Notes: generated by a model from the letters alone, not told the origin. DNA of 64,000 nt from Lentzea sp. NEAU-D7 (GCF_026242055.1 NZ_JAPJDL010000001.1:248001-312000), one strand, 5' to 3'; positions 40,826-49,053 are shown, counted from the stretch's first letter. Numbers and translations are program-made.

Positions 40826-42036
40826 CCGAGAAGGCCGAGGCCTGGAACTCCGCGCTCCGCCACGTCATCAACGGCGCCCACCTGTCGACGGCCGGCGGTC
40901 TCGCGGAGCTGCTGGACGAGGCCGCCGCCCAGGTGGACGTCACCGCGCAGCTGTACGTCGTCGACATGGGTCAGCAGTGGTTGCGGTCGGTCCGTCCCGA
41001 GGAGGGACCGTCGTTGCGGGTGGACTCCACCACGGCCGGGCGCGCGTTCCAGCGGACCGAGATCATCGCCGTGAGCGGCTCGCCGCCGTGCCTGTGGCTG
41101 CCGGTGCTGAACGGCACCGAGCGGCTCGGCGTCGTCCAGTTCCTCCTGCACGGCGGCAGGAACCCGGACGACCGGTCGATCCGCGAGCACTGCTGGGAGC
41201 TGGCCGGTCTGCTCGGACATCTCCTCATGAGCAAGCTCCACTACAGCGACTTCCTGCACGTCCTGCGCCGCACCACGCCGTTGTCCGTGGCGTCCGAGCT
41301 GCTGTGGCAGCTGCTGCCGCCGCAGACCTTCGCGTGTGACCAGCTGACGGTCACGGCGGTGATGGAGCCCTACCACTCCGTGGGTGGTGACGGTTACGAC
41401 TACGCCGTCGACAACGGACGCGCGTACTTCTCGATCTTCGACGCGACGGGGCACGACCTGCACGCGGGCCTCACCACCGCGATCGTGCTGGCGGCCACCC
41501 GCAATGCGCGCCGCAACGGCCTCGGGCTCCTCGAGGCGGCCGAACTGGCCGACCAGGCCGTGCGGCAGCAGGCGGCCGAAGGGCTCAGGGCTCCGTTCGC
41601 GACGGCGGTGCTCGCCGATCTCGATCTCGCGACCGGGGCGTTGCGCTACGTCGTCGCGGGACACCCGCCCGCCCTGCTGTTGCGCGACGGCAGGATGGTC
41701 AAGGCACTGCGGAGCGCGGTCCACGTGCCGCTCGGACTAGGTCACCTCGCCAGGACGCCCCGGTCGCTCGGACGTGAACACCTCCAGGCCGGCGACCGGA
41801 TCCTGCTGCACACCGACGGCGTCACCGAGGCGCGCGACTCGCGGGGCGAGGAGTTCGGCGTGGAGCGCCTGGCCGACCTCACCGAACGGCACGAGGCCGC
41901 CGGGCTGCCCCCGCCGGAGACCCTGCGGCGGGTGTCCCGCGCGGTGCTGGACCACCAGCACGGGCACCTGCAGGACGACGCCACCCTGCTCCTGCTCGAG
42001 TGGAGCAGGACAGCGGCGAGCACCGTGCTGCCCTGA
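40822..42036 (+). CDS. GAF-like/SpoIIE PP2C phosphatase
   Basis: 404 residues from GTG 40822 (GTGA overlap). An N-terminal GAF-like half (AQLYVVDMGQQWLRSVRPEE, TTAGRAFQRTE, LWLPVLNGTERLGVVQF) and a C-terminal SpoIIE domain (SVGGDGYDYAVD, IFDATGHDLHAGLTTA, VVAGHPPALLL, LLHTDGVTEARD, LQDDATLLLLEW) are evident. It is a close paralogue of 17457-18926, differing mainly by lacking about 85 N-terminal residues. Paired with the multidomain switch, it probably tunes phosphorylation of an anti-sigma antagonist. Confidence 0.88.
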   Translation: MTEKAEAWNSALRHVINGAHLSTAGGLAELLDEAAAQVDVTAQLYVVDMGQQWLRSVRPEEGPSLRVDSTTAGRAFQRTEIIAVSGSPPCLWLPVLNGTERLGVVQFLLHGGRNPDDRSIREHCWELAGLLGHLLMSKLHYSDFLHVLRRTTPLSVASELLWQLLPPQTFACDQLTVTAVMEPYHSVGGDGYDYAVDNGRAYFSIFDATGHDLHAGLTTAIVLAATRNARRNGLGLLEAAELADQAVRQQAAEGLRAPFATAVLADLDLATGALRYVVAGHPPALLLRDGRMVKALRSAVHVPLGLGHLARTPRSLGREHLQAGDRILLHTDGVTEARDSRGEEFGVERLADLTERHEAAGLPPPETLRRVSRAVLDHQHGHLQDDATLLLLEWSRTAASTVLP

Positions 42037-42048
42037 CTCGAAGAGGGT

Positions 42049-42079
42049 GTCGCCGGGTGCGACGACCGCGCCCGGCGAC
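42049..42079. terminator. Strong bidirectional hairpin
   Basis: GTCGCCGGGTGCG (42049-42061) pairs with CGCGCCCGGCGAC (42067-42079) with a single T-G wobble and a 5-base loop. It lies between the convergent SpoIIE phosphatase and SDR genes. Confidence 0.75.
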
Positions 42080-42101
42080 GTGCTCCACTCCGGGAACGGG
42101 T

Positions 42102-42893
42102 CTAAGACTCCGCCGAACCGGGTTCGGACATCTTGCGATGTGCCTTGGCCTTCACCGGGTCCGGCAGCGCCCGGCCCGCCAGCGCCTGCGCCTTGTTCTT
42201 CACCGAACCCGCCACCACGTGGTCCTTGCCCTTCATCAACGCCTCGAACCCCTCGCGCGCGACCTGGGCGGGATCGTCCTTGGCCGCCTGGGCGACCTTG
42301 GTGTCCTGCATGCCCGCCCGGTCGAAGAAGTTCGTGTCCGTCGGACCGGGCATCAGCAGGGTCACGCTGACACCGGTGTCCTTCAGCTCCTCGCGCAGGC
42401 CCTGCCCGAACGAGGCGAGGAACGCCTTCGACGCCGCGTACACCGTCTGGAACGGCCCCGGGGTGGTGGCCGCGACCGACGACGTGAACAGCACACGCCC
42501 TTCCTTGCGGTCCACCATGTCCGACACCACGCGGTGCGTCAGGTGCACGGCGGACGTGACGTTGAGGTTGACGATCTCCAGGTTGTCGTCCACCGACGTG
42601 TCGCGGACGAAGTCGCCCCCGACGCCGACCCCGGCGTTGACGGCGAGCACGTCGACCGGCCGCCCGCTCGCCCTGATGCGCGCCACGAGGTCCTCGACGC
42701 CCTGGTACGACGAGAGGTCGACCTGCACGGCGTCCACCTGGACGCCGCCACGGCCTCGAATCTCCTCGCCGACGGTGTCGACCGCGTCGTCCTCCGCGGC
42801 GATGACGAGGTCGAAGCCGTTGTCCGCGAACACCTTCGCGAGCTCGAGACCGATACCGCTCGACGCTCCCGTCACGACTGCCTGTGGGTTCAC
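42102..42893 (-). CDS. Short-chain dehydrogenase/reductase
   Basis: 263 residues from GTG 42893, with GGAGGAGG 4 bases upstream. Classical SDR: VVTGASSGIGLELA cofactor loop, NAGVGVGGDF, SSVAATTPGPFQTVYAASKAF with catalytic Ser, Tyr and Lys. The C-terminal 50 residues are longer than usual and basic (KNKAQALAGRALPDPVKAKAHRK). A SigB-like promoter lies 37 bases upstream. The substrate is unknown; stress-induced SDRs of this type are common in actinomycetes. Confidence 0.85.
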   Translation of the reverse strand: MNPQAVVTGASSGIGLELAKVFADNGFDLVIAAEDDAVDTVGEEIRGRGGVQVDAVQVDLSSYQGVEDLVARIRASGRPVDVLAVNAGVGVGGDFVRDTSVDDNLEIVNLNVTSAVHLTHRVVSDMVDRKEGRVLFTSSVAATTPGPFQTVYAASKAFLASFGQGLREELKDTGVSVTLLMPGPTDTNFFDRAGMQDTKVAQAAKDDPAQVAREGFEALMKGKDHVVAGSVKNKAQALAGRALPDPVKAKAHRKMSEPGSAES

Positions 42894-42929
42894 CGATCCT
42901 CCTCCAGAGCGCGTGCCAACACCACGGAG

Positions 42930-42954
42930 GTACCCCGGACCGCCCGGGGCATTC
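42930..42954 (-). promoter_or_regulatory. SigB-like promoter of the SDR gene
   Basis: Minus strand: GAAT (42954-42951), 15 bases, GGGTAC (42935-42930), then a 36-base gap to GTG 42893 that includes a ribosome site. This is a leadered member of the GNNT-N15-GGGTAC series. Confidence 0.5.
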
Positions 42955-43014
42955 GCGGAGGGTGGACCCGGTGTCGCAGGAGCCGGCGCGGTTCTCGCGG
43001 ATGTGGTCCGGCGG

Positions 43015-44208
43015 TCAGCGCACCATGGCCAGCGAAGGCCGGGCGACGCGCAGGTACAGGTGTTCGGTCCTCCGCGCGACCTCGTCCCAGGTGTAGCAGG
43101 CGGAGACCCGGTCCGCGCCGGCGGTGCCGTAGACGCTGCGCCGGGAGCGGTCCGCGAGCAACACCCGCAGCTCCTTCGCGAGCCGCTTCGGGTTCCGCGG
43201 TGGCACCAGCTTTCCGGTGACGCCGTCGACCACGGTGTCGAGGAGCCCGCCGACCGCGGAAGCGATCACCGGCAGGCCGCACGCCATCGCCTCCAGCGGC
43301 ACGATGCCGAACGGTTCGTACCACGGCACGCAGGCGACGACTTCCGCCGAGCGCAGGAAGTCCGGCATGTCCTTGCGGGCCACCTGCCCTGCCAGCCGCA
43401 CTCGGTCGCACACACCGAGCGCCTCCGCGTGCGCGAGCAGCCGCTGCGCCTCGCGGTCCGACTTCAGCTTGCTCACGGGTGGTCCGCCCGCGATCACCAG
43501 TTCGGCCTCCGGCACCATCTTCAGCGCGGTGATCAGGTCCTCGAACCCCTTGCGCGGCACCAGCCTGCCGACCGACACGATCCGGCGGGGGTGGGGCGAG
43601 GCCGGGGCGGGGTGGAACAGCTCGGGGTCGACGCCGCAGGGCACGACGGCGGTGCGCGTGCGCACGATCCCCATCCTCACCAGCTCGTTCACCTCGTCCT
43701 CGCAGGTCGCGGCGATCAGGGCGGCCTTCTTGCCGATGATCCGCTCGATCGCGATCCGCTGGGCGGGGCTGGTGTCCGCCTCGCGCTGGTGGCGGCGCTT
43801 CACGGTGCCGAGCGCGTGGAAGGTCTGCACCACCGGCACTGCGAGGTCGCGCGTCGCCATGATCGCGGCGAATCCGGACATCCAGAAGTGCGCGTGCACG
43901 ACGTCGGGTGGCGCGGCACGCCAGTCCTCGGCCAGGAAGCGGGCGAACTCCCCCATGAAAGGCAGGAGCTCGTCCTTGGGCACGTGTTCCGCGGGTCCGG
44001 CGGGGACGTGCACCACCTCGTAACCGGCGTCCGTGCGCACCCGCTCCGGGATCTCGCCGTCGTCCCGCCGCGTGTAGACCACGACTTCGTGTCCCCGCGC
44101 GACCAATGCCTCCGACAGCGCGGCCACGTGCACGTTCTGCCCACCGGCGTCGACCTCGCCCAGCACCGCCAGCGGGCTGGCGTGCTCGGACACCATCGCG
44201 ATCCTCAT
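43015..44208 (-). CDS. GT4 glycosyltransferase (MshA-like subgroup)
   Basis: 397 residues from ATG 44208 (GGAGGTGACGGC upstream), overlapping a 33-codon frame by ATGA. GT-B fold: EVDAGGQNVHVAALSEALVA near the N-terminus is characteristic of GT4 enzymes using UDP- or ADP-sugars, and the donor domain has RIVSVGRLVPRKGFEDLI and the Glu-rich YEPFGIVPLEAMACGLPV motif (E-x7-E). It lies beside the UDP-glucose dehydrogenase/UDP-xylose synthase operon, so UDP-GlcA or UDP-Xyl is a plausible donor, by inference only. Confidence 0.88.
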   Translation of the reverse strand: MRIAMVSEHASPLAVLGEVDAGGQNVHVAALSEALVARGHEVVVYTRRDDGEIPERVRTDAGYEVVHVPAGPAEHVPKDELLPFMGEFARFLAEDWRAAPPDVVHAHFWMSGFAAIMATRDLAVPVVQTFHALGTVKRRHQREADTSPAQRIAIERIIGKKAALIAATCEDEVNELVRMGIVRTRTAVVPCGVDPELFHPAPASPHPRRIVSVGRLVPRKGFEDLITALKMVPEAELVIAGGPPVSKLKSDREAQRLLAHAEALGVCDRVRLAGQVARKDMPDFLRSAEVVACVPWYEPFGIVPLEAMACGLPVIASAVGGLLDTVVDGVTGKLVPPRNPKRLAKELRVLLADRSRRSVYGTAGADRVSACYTWDEVARRTEHLYLRVARPSLAMVR

Positions 44209-44306
44209 GCCGTCACCTCCATTGCACAGCCGATCCCCGCCCGCGACTTCGGCGTCCACATCGCGTCGTCACGATCGGAGGGCCCCGCGGCGGAAGTCCG
44301 GTCCAC
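44205..44306 (-). CDS. 33-codon leader-like ORF coupled to the GT4 gene
   Basis: GTG 44306 opens a 33-codon frame (MDRTSAAGPSDRDD at the N-terminus, ending GCAMEVTA) whose TGA overlaps the glycosyltransferase ATG as ATGA. A GGATAA hexamer ends exactly 9 bases before the GTG, as for gmhB. The first bases (promoter through CTCTGTGGACCGGAC) resemble the promoter and start of gmhB (56955), so this may be a duplicated gmhB 5' end that now drives the glycosyltransferase. Expression is unproven. Confidence 0.4.
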   Translation of the reverse strand: MDRTSAAGPSDRDDAMWTPKSRAGIGCAMEVTA

Positions 44307-44315
44307 AGAGGAGAT

Positions 44316-44340
44316 TTATCCCCGGAAAACGCTTCGAAAC
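44316..44340 (-). promoter_or_regulatory. SigB/SigF-like leaderless promoter before the 33-codon ORF and GT4
   Basis: Minus strand: GTTT (44340-44337), 15 bases, GGATAA (44321-44316), then ATCTCCTCT (9 bases) and GTG 44306. The same spacer length and the identical 9-base stretch occur at gmhB (56965-56989). Confidence 0.5.
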
Positions 44341-44361
44341 ACCACTTGCCGAAGCGCCACC

Positions 44362-44377
44362 CGGTGTCACCACACCG
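44362..44377 (-). terminator. Short hairpin after the UDP-glucose dehydrogenase gene
   Basis: CGGTGT (44362-44367), CACC loop, ACACCG (44372-44377), 14 bases past the stop codon. A small GC-rich stem, a moderate candidate for the end of the UXS/carbamoyltransferase/GT2/UGD operon. Confidence 0.4.
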
Positions 44378-44390
44378 TGTTCACGCCACG

Positions 44391-45584
44391 TCACCGGAGT
44401 CCGTCCGGGTGTCCCACGCTGACCAGCCGAAAGCCGGCCTCGCGGACCTTGTCGGCGGGAACGACGCCTCGGGTGTCGACGAGCACCGGGGTCGTCATCC
44501 GGTCGGCGAGCGCCGGCCAGTCGAGCTCGGCGAACTCCGGCCACTCGGTGAGCACGACCAGCACGTCGCGGCCGTCCGCCAGCTCCTCCGGTGTGCCGAC
44601 GACGGTGATGCCGTCGACCTCCTGGGTGATCGCCGGGTCGTAGGCGCGGATGTCGCCGTCCAGCAGCCGCGCAATCGCGAGCGCGGGCGAGTCGCGCAGG
44701 TCGTTGGTGCCCGCCTTGAACGTGAGGCCGAGCAGCCCGATCCGGTCGCCCTCGATCTTCTCCGCGATGCGGCGGACCTGGTGCTCGTTGGTGTCGACGG
44801 CGGCGCGCAGGGTGCCGAACTCGACGTCCTGCTCGCGTGCCGTGGTGAGCAGCGCGCGGGTGTCCTTGGGCAGGCAGGAGCCGCCCCAGCCGGGGCCGGG
44901 CCGCAGGAACGCGGCACCGATGCGTTCGTCCAGGCGCATGCCCTCGGTGACGCCGTCGATGTCCGCGCCGACGCGTTCGCACAGCTCGGCGAGGGTGTTG
45001 ACGAACGACAGCTTCACCGCGAGGAAGCTGTTGCAGGCGTACTTGACCAGCTCGGCGGTGGTGTTGTCGGTGAGCACGACCGGCACGTCGCCGTAGAGCG
45101 CGGCGACGCGTCTCGCCGCGTCCTGGTCGGCCGAACCGACCACCACCCGTTGCGGCCGCAGGAAGTCCTCGACCGCGTGGCCTTCCCGCAGGAACTCCGG
45201 GTTCGACACGGTCGGCCGGTGCGCGATGCCGCACGCGGTGCCGACGGGAACCGTCGACTTCAGCACCAGCACCGTGTTCTCCGGCACCTGCGCAACGACG
45301 TCGTGCACGGCGGTGAGGTCGGCTTGCCCGTGCTCCCCCGCCGGCGTCGGAACGCACACGAACAGGAAGTCCACGTCACGCGGAAACACGGTGGTGAACT
45401 CGATGTCGTGCTGTTCCAGCAGTTCCGCGAGCCCCGGCTCGACCAGGTCGACCTCGCCCCGCCGCAACCGCTCGACCTTGGCCTCGTCCACGTCCGCGCA
45501 GACGACGTCGTGGCCGAGGTGCGCGAAGCAGGCGGCCGTGGTCAGGCCGACGTACCCGGCACCAACGACACCGATTCGATGCAC
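44391..45584 (-). CDS. UDP-glucose 6-dehydrogenase
   Basis: 397 residues from GTG 45584 (GGGAGGGCAG upstream). N-terminal Rossmann motif RIGVVGAGYVGLTTAACFAHLG, conserved LVKYACNSFLAVKLSFVN with the active-site Lys and Asn, and nucleophile Cys in GWGGSCLPKDTRALL; the C-terminal domain has TFKAGTNDLRDSPALAI. It oxidises UDP-glucose to UDP-glucuronate, the substrate of the UDP-glucuronate decarboxylase encoded three genes upstream. It is somewhat shorter than the usual 430-450 residues. Its start lies 43 bases inside the preceding GT2 gene. Confidence 0.9.
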   Translation of the reverse strand: MHRIGVVGAGYVGLTTAACFAHLGHDVVCADVDEAKVERLRRGEVDLVEPGLAELLEQHDIEFTTVFPRDVDFLFVCVPTPAGEHGQADLTAVHDVVAQVPENTVLVLKSTVPVGTACGIAHRPTVSNPEFLREGHAVEDFLRPQRVVVGSADQDAARRVAALYGDVPVVLTDNTTAELVKYACNSFLAVKLSFVNTLAELCERVGADIDGVTEGMRLDERIGAAFLRPGPGWGGSCLPKDTRALLTTAREQDVEFGTLRAAVDTNEHQVRRIAEKIEGDRIGLLGLTFKAGTNDLRDSPALAIARLLDGDIRAYDPAITQEVDGITVVGTPEELADGRDVLVVLTEWPEFAELDWPALADRMTTPVLVDTRGVVPADKVREAGFRLVSVGHPDGLR

Positions 45585-46522
45585 GTCTGCCCTCCCGACT
45601 CGTCTCGTGCGGCGGTTTGCGCCTCGTTCCGGGTCACACGCACCTGCAGCTCGCCACGGGCTCGGTGCAGACAGGCGGCCGGCGGGATGGCGGCGCTCGT
45701 CACGATCATCCGCACGACCTCGGGTGCCGTGCGAGGACCCGGGGCGATGCGCTGCGCCGCGAACCGCGCTGTCAGGGCGGCCCACCCCAGCGCCGCGACG
45801 GCCGCGGCACGCCTGGCACCGAAAAGTCCACAAAGGACGGCGGCGACCGCGAAGCCGGTGGTGACCGCGTGTTCGCGCAACCGGCCGCGATGCCCGCCGA
45901 TCTTCTCCCGCCACCGCGGGCCGTGCACCTTGCGCATCAACGCGTCGTCGGCGTTCCCGCGCTGCTGCTTCAGGCTGGTGAAGAAACCGGTGCGCCGCAC
46001 GGGATGCGTGGTGACCCGGTCACCGGACACGACCCGGTACCCGAGGTCGATCACCCGCAGCGCGAGGTCGGCGTCCTCCCGGTAGGCCCGCGGGAATCGT
46101 TCGTCGAAACCGCCCGTCTCCAGCAGCGCGGACCGCCGGTAGGCCATGTCCGCGGTGATCCACTTCGCGTCGGCGAGACCGGAGGTGTTGCGCTCCCAGT
46201 CGGTGGGCCTGCGGTCCGGCGGCAGCGGCACCTCGATGCGCGCCTGGCTGGCCGCCACGTCGTCGCCCACCGCCGCGAGGTCGTCGGCGAGTCGTCGTTT
46301 CCAGTCCCGCGGCGGCAGCACGTCGTCGTCGAGGAAGACCACCCATTCGCTGGTGGCCCGCCGCCAGCCGGCGTTGCGCGCGGCCGCCGGCCCGCGGCCG
46401 AAGCGGTCGTACACCACGATGATCTCCTCCGGCGGCGGCCCCTCGCCATCCCGGATCGCGTTCACCACGACGTCGAGGCTCTCGCGGCCGACCGTGGGGA
46501 TGACGACGGTGTAGCCGGTCAT
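45542..46522 (-). CDS. GT2 glycosyltransferase with C-terminal membrane segment
   Basis: 326 residues from ATG 46522 (ATGA overlap with the carbamoyltransferase). GT-A fold: YTVVIPTVGRESLDVVVNAI, donor Asp region VFLDDDVLPPRDW, acceptor region GGFDERFPRAYREDADLALRV with the ED catalytic motif. A hydrophobic segment (about 228-262) precedes a Cys-containing tail. It is likely a membrane-associated transferase acting on the glycan built by this locus. The tail overlaps the start of the UDP-glucose dehydrogenase gene by 43 bases. Confidence 0.85.
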   Translation of the reverse strand: MTGYTVVIPTVGRESLDVVVNAIRDGEGPPPEEIIVVYDRFGRGPAAARNAGWRRATSEWVVFLDDDVLPPRDWKRRLADDLAAVGDDVAASQARIEVPLPPDRRPTDWERNTSGLADAKWITADMAYRRSALLETGGFDERFPRAYREDADLALRVIDLGYRVVSGDRVTTHPVRRTGFFTSLKQQRGNADDALMRKVHGPRWREKIGGHRGRLREHAVTTGFAVAAVLCGLFGARRAAAVAALGWAALTARFAAQRIAPGPRTAPEVVRMIVTSAAIPPAACLHRARGELQVRVTRNEAQTAARDESGGQTCIESVSLVPGTSA

Positions 46523-48114
46523 CGCCGCACCACGAACGGGCCGATCGCGAGCAGGTCGATGGGCGACGAACCGAAGCACTCCAGCGCGTCCCTGGGCGAG
46601 TCGACCATCGGCCGCCCTGCCGTGTTGAGGCTGGTGTTGACCACGACCGGCACACCGGTGTGGCGGTCGAACTCCTCCAGCACCCGTTCCAGCAGCGGGT
46701 CCCCCGCCACGGTCTGCACGCGGGCGGTGCCGTCCACGTGCACCACGGCCGGGATCCGGTCCCTCCACTCAGGACGGACGTCGTGCACGAACAGCATGTA
46801 GGGACTGGGAACCGGCCCGCGCTCGAACAGCTCGTGCGCGCGGCTCTCCAGCACCATCGGCGCGATCGGCCGGAACTGCTCGCGGCCCTTGACGTCGTTC
46901 ATCCGTTCCAGGTTCGCCGCGAAACAGGGGTTCGCGAGCAGCGACCGGCGGCCCAGCGCGCGTGGCCCGTACTCCGACCGCCCCTGGAACCAGGCGATGA
47001 TCCCGTCTTCCGCCAGCGCCCGCGCCACCACGGCGGCCAGGTCCGCGGGCTTCTCGTACACGACCTTCGCCGTCTTCAGCACCTGCTCGATCTCGTCGTC
47101 GCTCCAGCTCCGGCCGAGGTCGGCGCCCGGCATCGGCGCCAGCGGCTCACCCGACGCGACGTGCAGTGCGGCGCCGAGCGCGGTGCCGGAGTCGCCGGCC
47201 GCGGGCTGCACCCACACCTCGTCGAACGGTCCCTCGGCGAAGATCCGCGTGTTCGCGACGCAGTTCAACGCCACCCCGCCCGCCATCGCGAGCCTGCGCT
47301 CACCGGTCTGCTCGTGCAGCCACGTGGTGAGCTCCAGCAGCACCTCCTCCAGCCTGCGCTGCACGCTGGCGGCGAGCTCGGCGTGTTCCTGCTGCAGTTC
47401 ACCGTCCGGCTGCTTGGCCAGGGTGTTCCACTCGATCGGCACGATGTGGAAGCCACCGTCGGCGGTGGTCGTGATGTGTTCGCGCATGAGGTCCAGGTGC
47501 ACGGGTTCGGCGTGCGAGGCGAGTGCCATGACCTTGTACTCGTCGCTGGACCGCAGGAAGCCGAGGTGCTCGGTCAGGTCCTCGTAGAGCAGGCCGAGCG
47601 AGTGCGGCAGCCGTTGCTCGGCGAGCTTGTCCAGCTTCTGGTCGTCGTACCGCCCGGCCAGGTAGGAACCGCACTCGCCGCGCCCGTCGGCCACCAGCAC
47701 CGCGCAGTTCCCGCCGAACGGTGCCGCGAGCCCGGTCGAGGCCGCGTGCGCGGCGTGGTGCGGCACGAACCGCACGATCTCCGGGTCCAGGCCGGGCAAC
47801 GCGGTGGCCAGGAACTGCGGGGCCCGCCGGGCGTAGTTGGTGCGCAGCTCCTCCCACGGCGCGGTGTCGTCCTCCGCGAGCGCGGGATCGTAGGAGTACG
47901 CGACGGCGTCGAGGTCGGCCGGCGTGAGCCCGGCCTTCTCCAGGCACCACCTCGCCGCCATCTCGGGCAGCTCCCAGGCCGAGAACGGCACCGGACGCTT
48001 GCCGTGCTTGCGCCGGGAGAACCGTTCCTCCTCGGCGGCCGCGACCGTGTGCCCGTCGATCACGAGGGCGGCCGCGGGATCGTGAAAAATCGCGTTGATG
48101 CCCAGAACCCGCAT
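46519..48114 (-). CDS. NodU/TobZ-family O-carbamoyltransferase
   Basis: 531 residues from ATG 48114 (GTG 48117 also possible; GGGAG fits the ATG better). The N-terminal Kae1-like domain has VLGINAIFHDPAAALVIDG, the metal site HHAAHAAST, SSDEYKVMALAS and GGVALNCVANTRI; the C-terminal YrdC-like domain has WFQGRSEYGPRALGRRSLLA and GREQFRPIAPMV. TobZ uses carbamoyl phosphate and ATP to carbamoylate a sugar hydroxyl in tobramycin; NodU does so on Nod factors. Located between sugar-nucleotide and glycosyltransferase genes, it probably carbamoylates the glycan. Confidence 0.9.
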   Translation of the reverse strand: MRVLGINAIFHDPAAALVIDGHTVAAAEEERFSRRKHGKRPVPFSAWELPEMAARWCLEKAGLTPADLDAVAYSYDPALAEDDTAPWEELRTNYARRAPQFLATALPGLDPEIVRFVPHHAAHAASTGLAAPFGGNCAVLVADGRGECGSYLAGRYDDQKLDKLAEQRLPHSLGLLYEDLTEHLGFLRSSDEYKVMALASHAEPVHLDLMREHITTTADGGFHIVPIEWNTLAKQPDGELQQEHAELAASVQRRLEEVLLELTTWLHEQTGERRLAMAGGVALNCVANTRIFAEGPFDEVWVQPAAGDSGTALGAALHVASGEPLAPMPGADLGRSWSDDEIEQVLKTAKVVYEKPADLAAVVARALAEDGIIAWFQGRSEYGPRALGRRSLLANPCFAANLERMNDVKGREQFRPIAPMVLESRAHELFERGPVPSPYMLFVHDVRPEWRDRIPAVVHVDGTARVQTVAGDPLLERVLEEFDRHTGVPVVVNTSLNTAGRPMVDSPRDALECFGSSPIDLLAIGPFVVRR

Positions 48115-49019
48115 CACGTCTCCCTCGCCATGAGTCGAAGTCCTCGTTCCAGCGGGATCTCCGGCTCCCAGCCGAGCAGCTCCCGCGCTCTGGTGATGTC
48201 CGGCCTGCGTCGCCGGGGGTCGTCGGTCATCGCGCCGACGTGCACGATCTCGGAGTCGCTGCCGGTCACCTCGATGACCTGCTTGGCGACCTCCATCACC
48301 GTGACCTCCTCGGGGTTGCCGAGGTTGACCGGCCCGGCTTCACCGCTGTCCGCCATGGCCAGCACGCCGCGCACGAGATCGTCCACGTAGCAGAGCGACC
48401 GCGTCTGCGTGCCGTCACCGTGCACGGTCAACGGCTCGTTCTTGCGGGCCTGCGCGAAGAACGTCGGCAACATGCGACCGTCGCTCGACCTCATCCGGGG
48501 CCCGTAGGTGTTGAAGATCCTGACCACGCCGACGTCGACGCCGTGCTCCCGCCGGTAGGCGAACGCGAGCGCCTCGCCGAACCGCTTCGCCTCGTCGTAC
48601 ACGCTGCGCGGCCCGATCGGGTTGACGTTGCCCCAGTAGGTCTCCCGCTGCGGGTGTTCCAGCGGGTCGCCGTACACCTCGCTGGTGGAGGCGACGACCA
48701 CGCGCGCGCCGAGCCGTCTGGCCTCCTCCAGGACGCGATGGGTGCCGAACCCGCCCGTCTCGAGCGTGCCGACCGGTGACGCCAGGTAGGCAGCGGGCGA
48801 CGCGGGGCACGCGAAGTGCAGCACCAGCTCGCTGGGCGGCATCCGGAACGGTTCGCGCACGTCGACGTGCAGGAGGTCGACACCAGGCGGCACGTTCGCG
48901 GGCTCCCCCGTGCTGAAGTCGTCCACACAGGTCACCCGCATGCCGCGCGCCACAAGGGCGTCGCACATGTGCGAGCCGAGAAAGCCCGCACCTCCGGTCA
49001 CCACAGCACGCTCTGCCAT
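48114..49019 (-). CDS. UDP-glucuronate decarboxylase (UDP-xylose synthase)-like
   Basis: 301 residues from ATG 49019. Extended SDR: VVTGGAGFLGSHMCDAL, active-site Ser/Glu in STSEVYGDP, YDEAKRFGEALAF catalytic Tyr/Lys, RIFNTYGPRM and RSLCYVDDLVRG. The STSEVYGDP, YDEAKR and NTYGPRM set is characteristic of UXS. It would convert UDP-glucuronate from the operon's dehydrogenase to UDP-xylose. There is no ribosome site; a GGGTAG hexamer ends 9 bases before ATG. It is the first gene of the UXS/carbamoyltransferase/GT2/UGD operon. Confidence 0.85.
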   Translation of the reverse strand: MAERAVVTGGAGFLGSHMCDALVARGMRVTCVDDFSTGEPANVPPGVDLLHVDVREPFRMPPSELVLHFACPASPAAYLASPVGTLETGGFGTHRVLEEARRLGARVVVASTSEVYGDPLEHPQRETYWGNVNPIGPRSVYDEAKRFGEALAFAYRREHGVDVGVVRIFNTYGPRMRSSDGRMLPTFFAQARKNEPLTVHGDGTQTRSLCYVDDLVRGVLAMADSGEAGPVNLGNPEEVTVMEVAKQVIEVTGSDSEIVHVGAMTDDPRRRRPDITRARELLGWEPEIPLERGLRLMARET

Positions 49020-49028
49020 GGGATTGAG

Positions 49029-49053
49029 CTACCCGGCGAAACGCCTCCTACAC
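49029..49053 (-). promoter_or_regulatory. SigB/SigF-like leaderless promoter of the UXS operon
   Basis: Minus strand: GTGT (49053-49050), 15 bases, GGGTAG (49034-49029), 9 bases (CTCAATCCC), ATG 49019. No Shine-Dalgarno is present, consistent with a leaderless mRNA. Confidence 0.5.
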
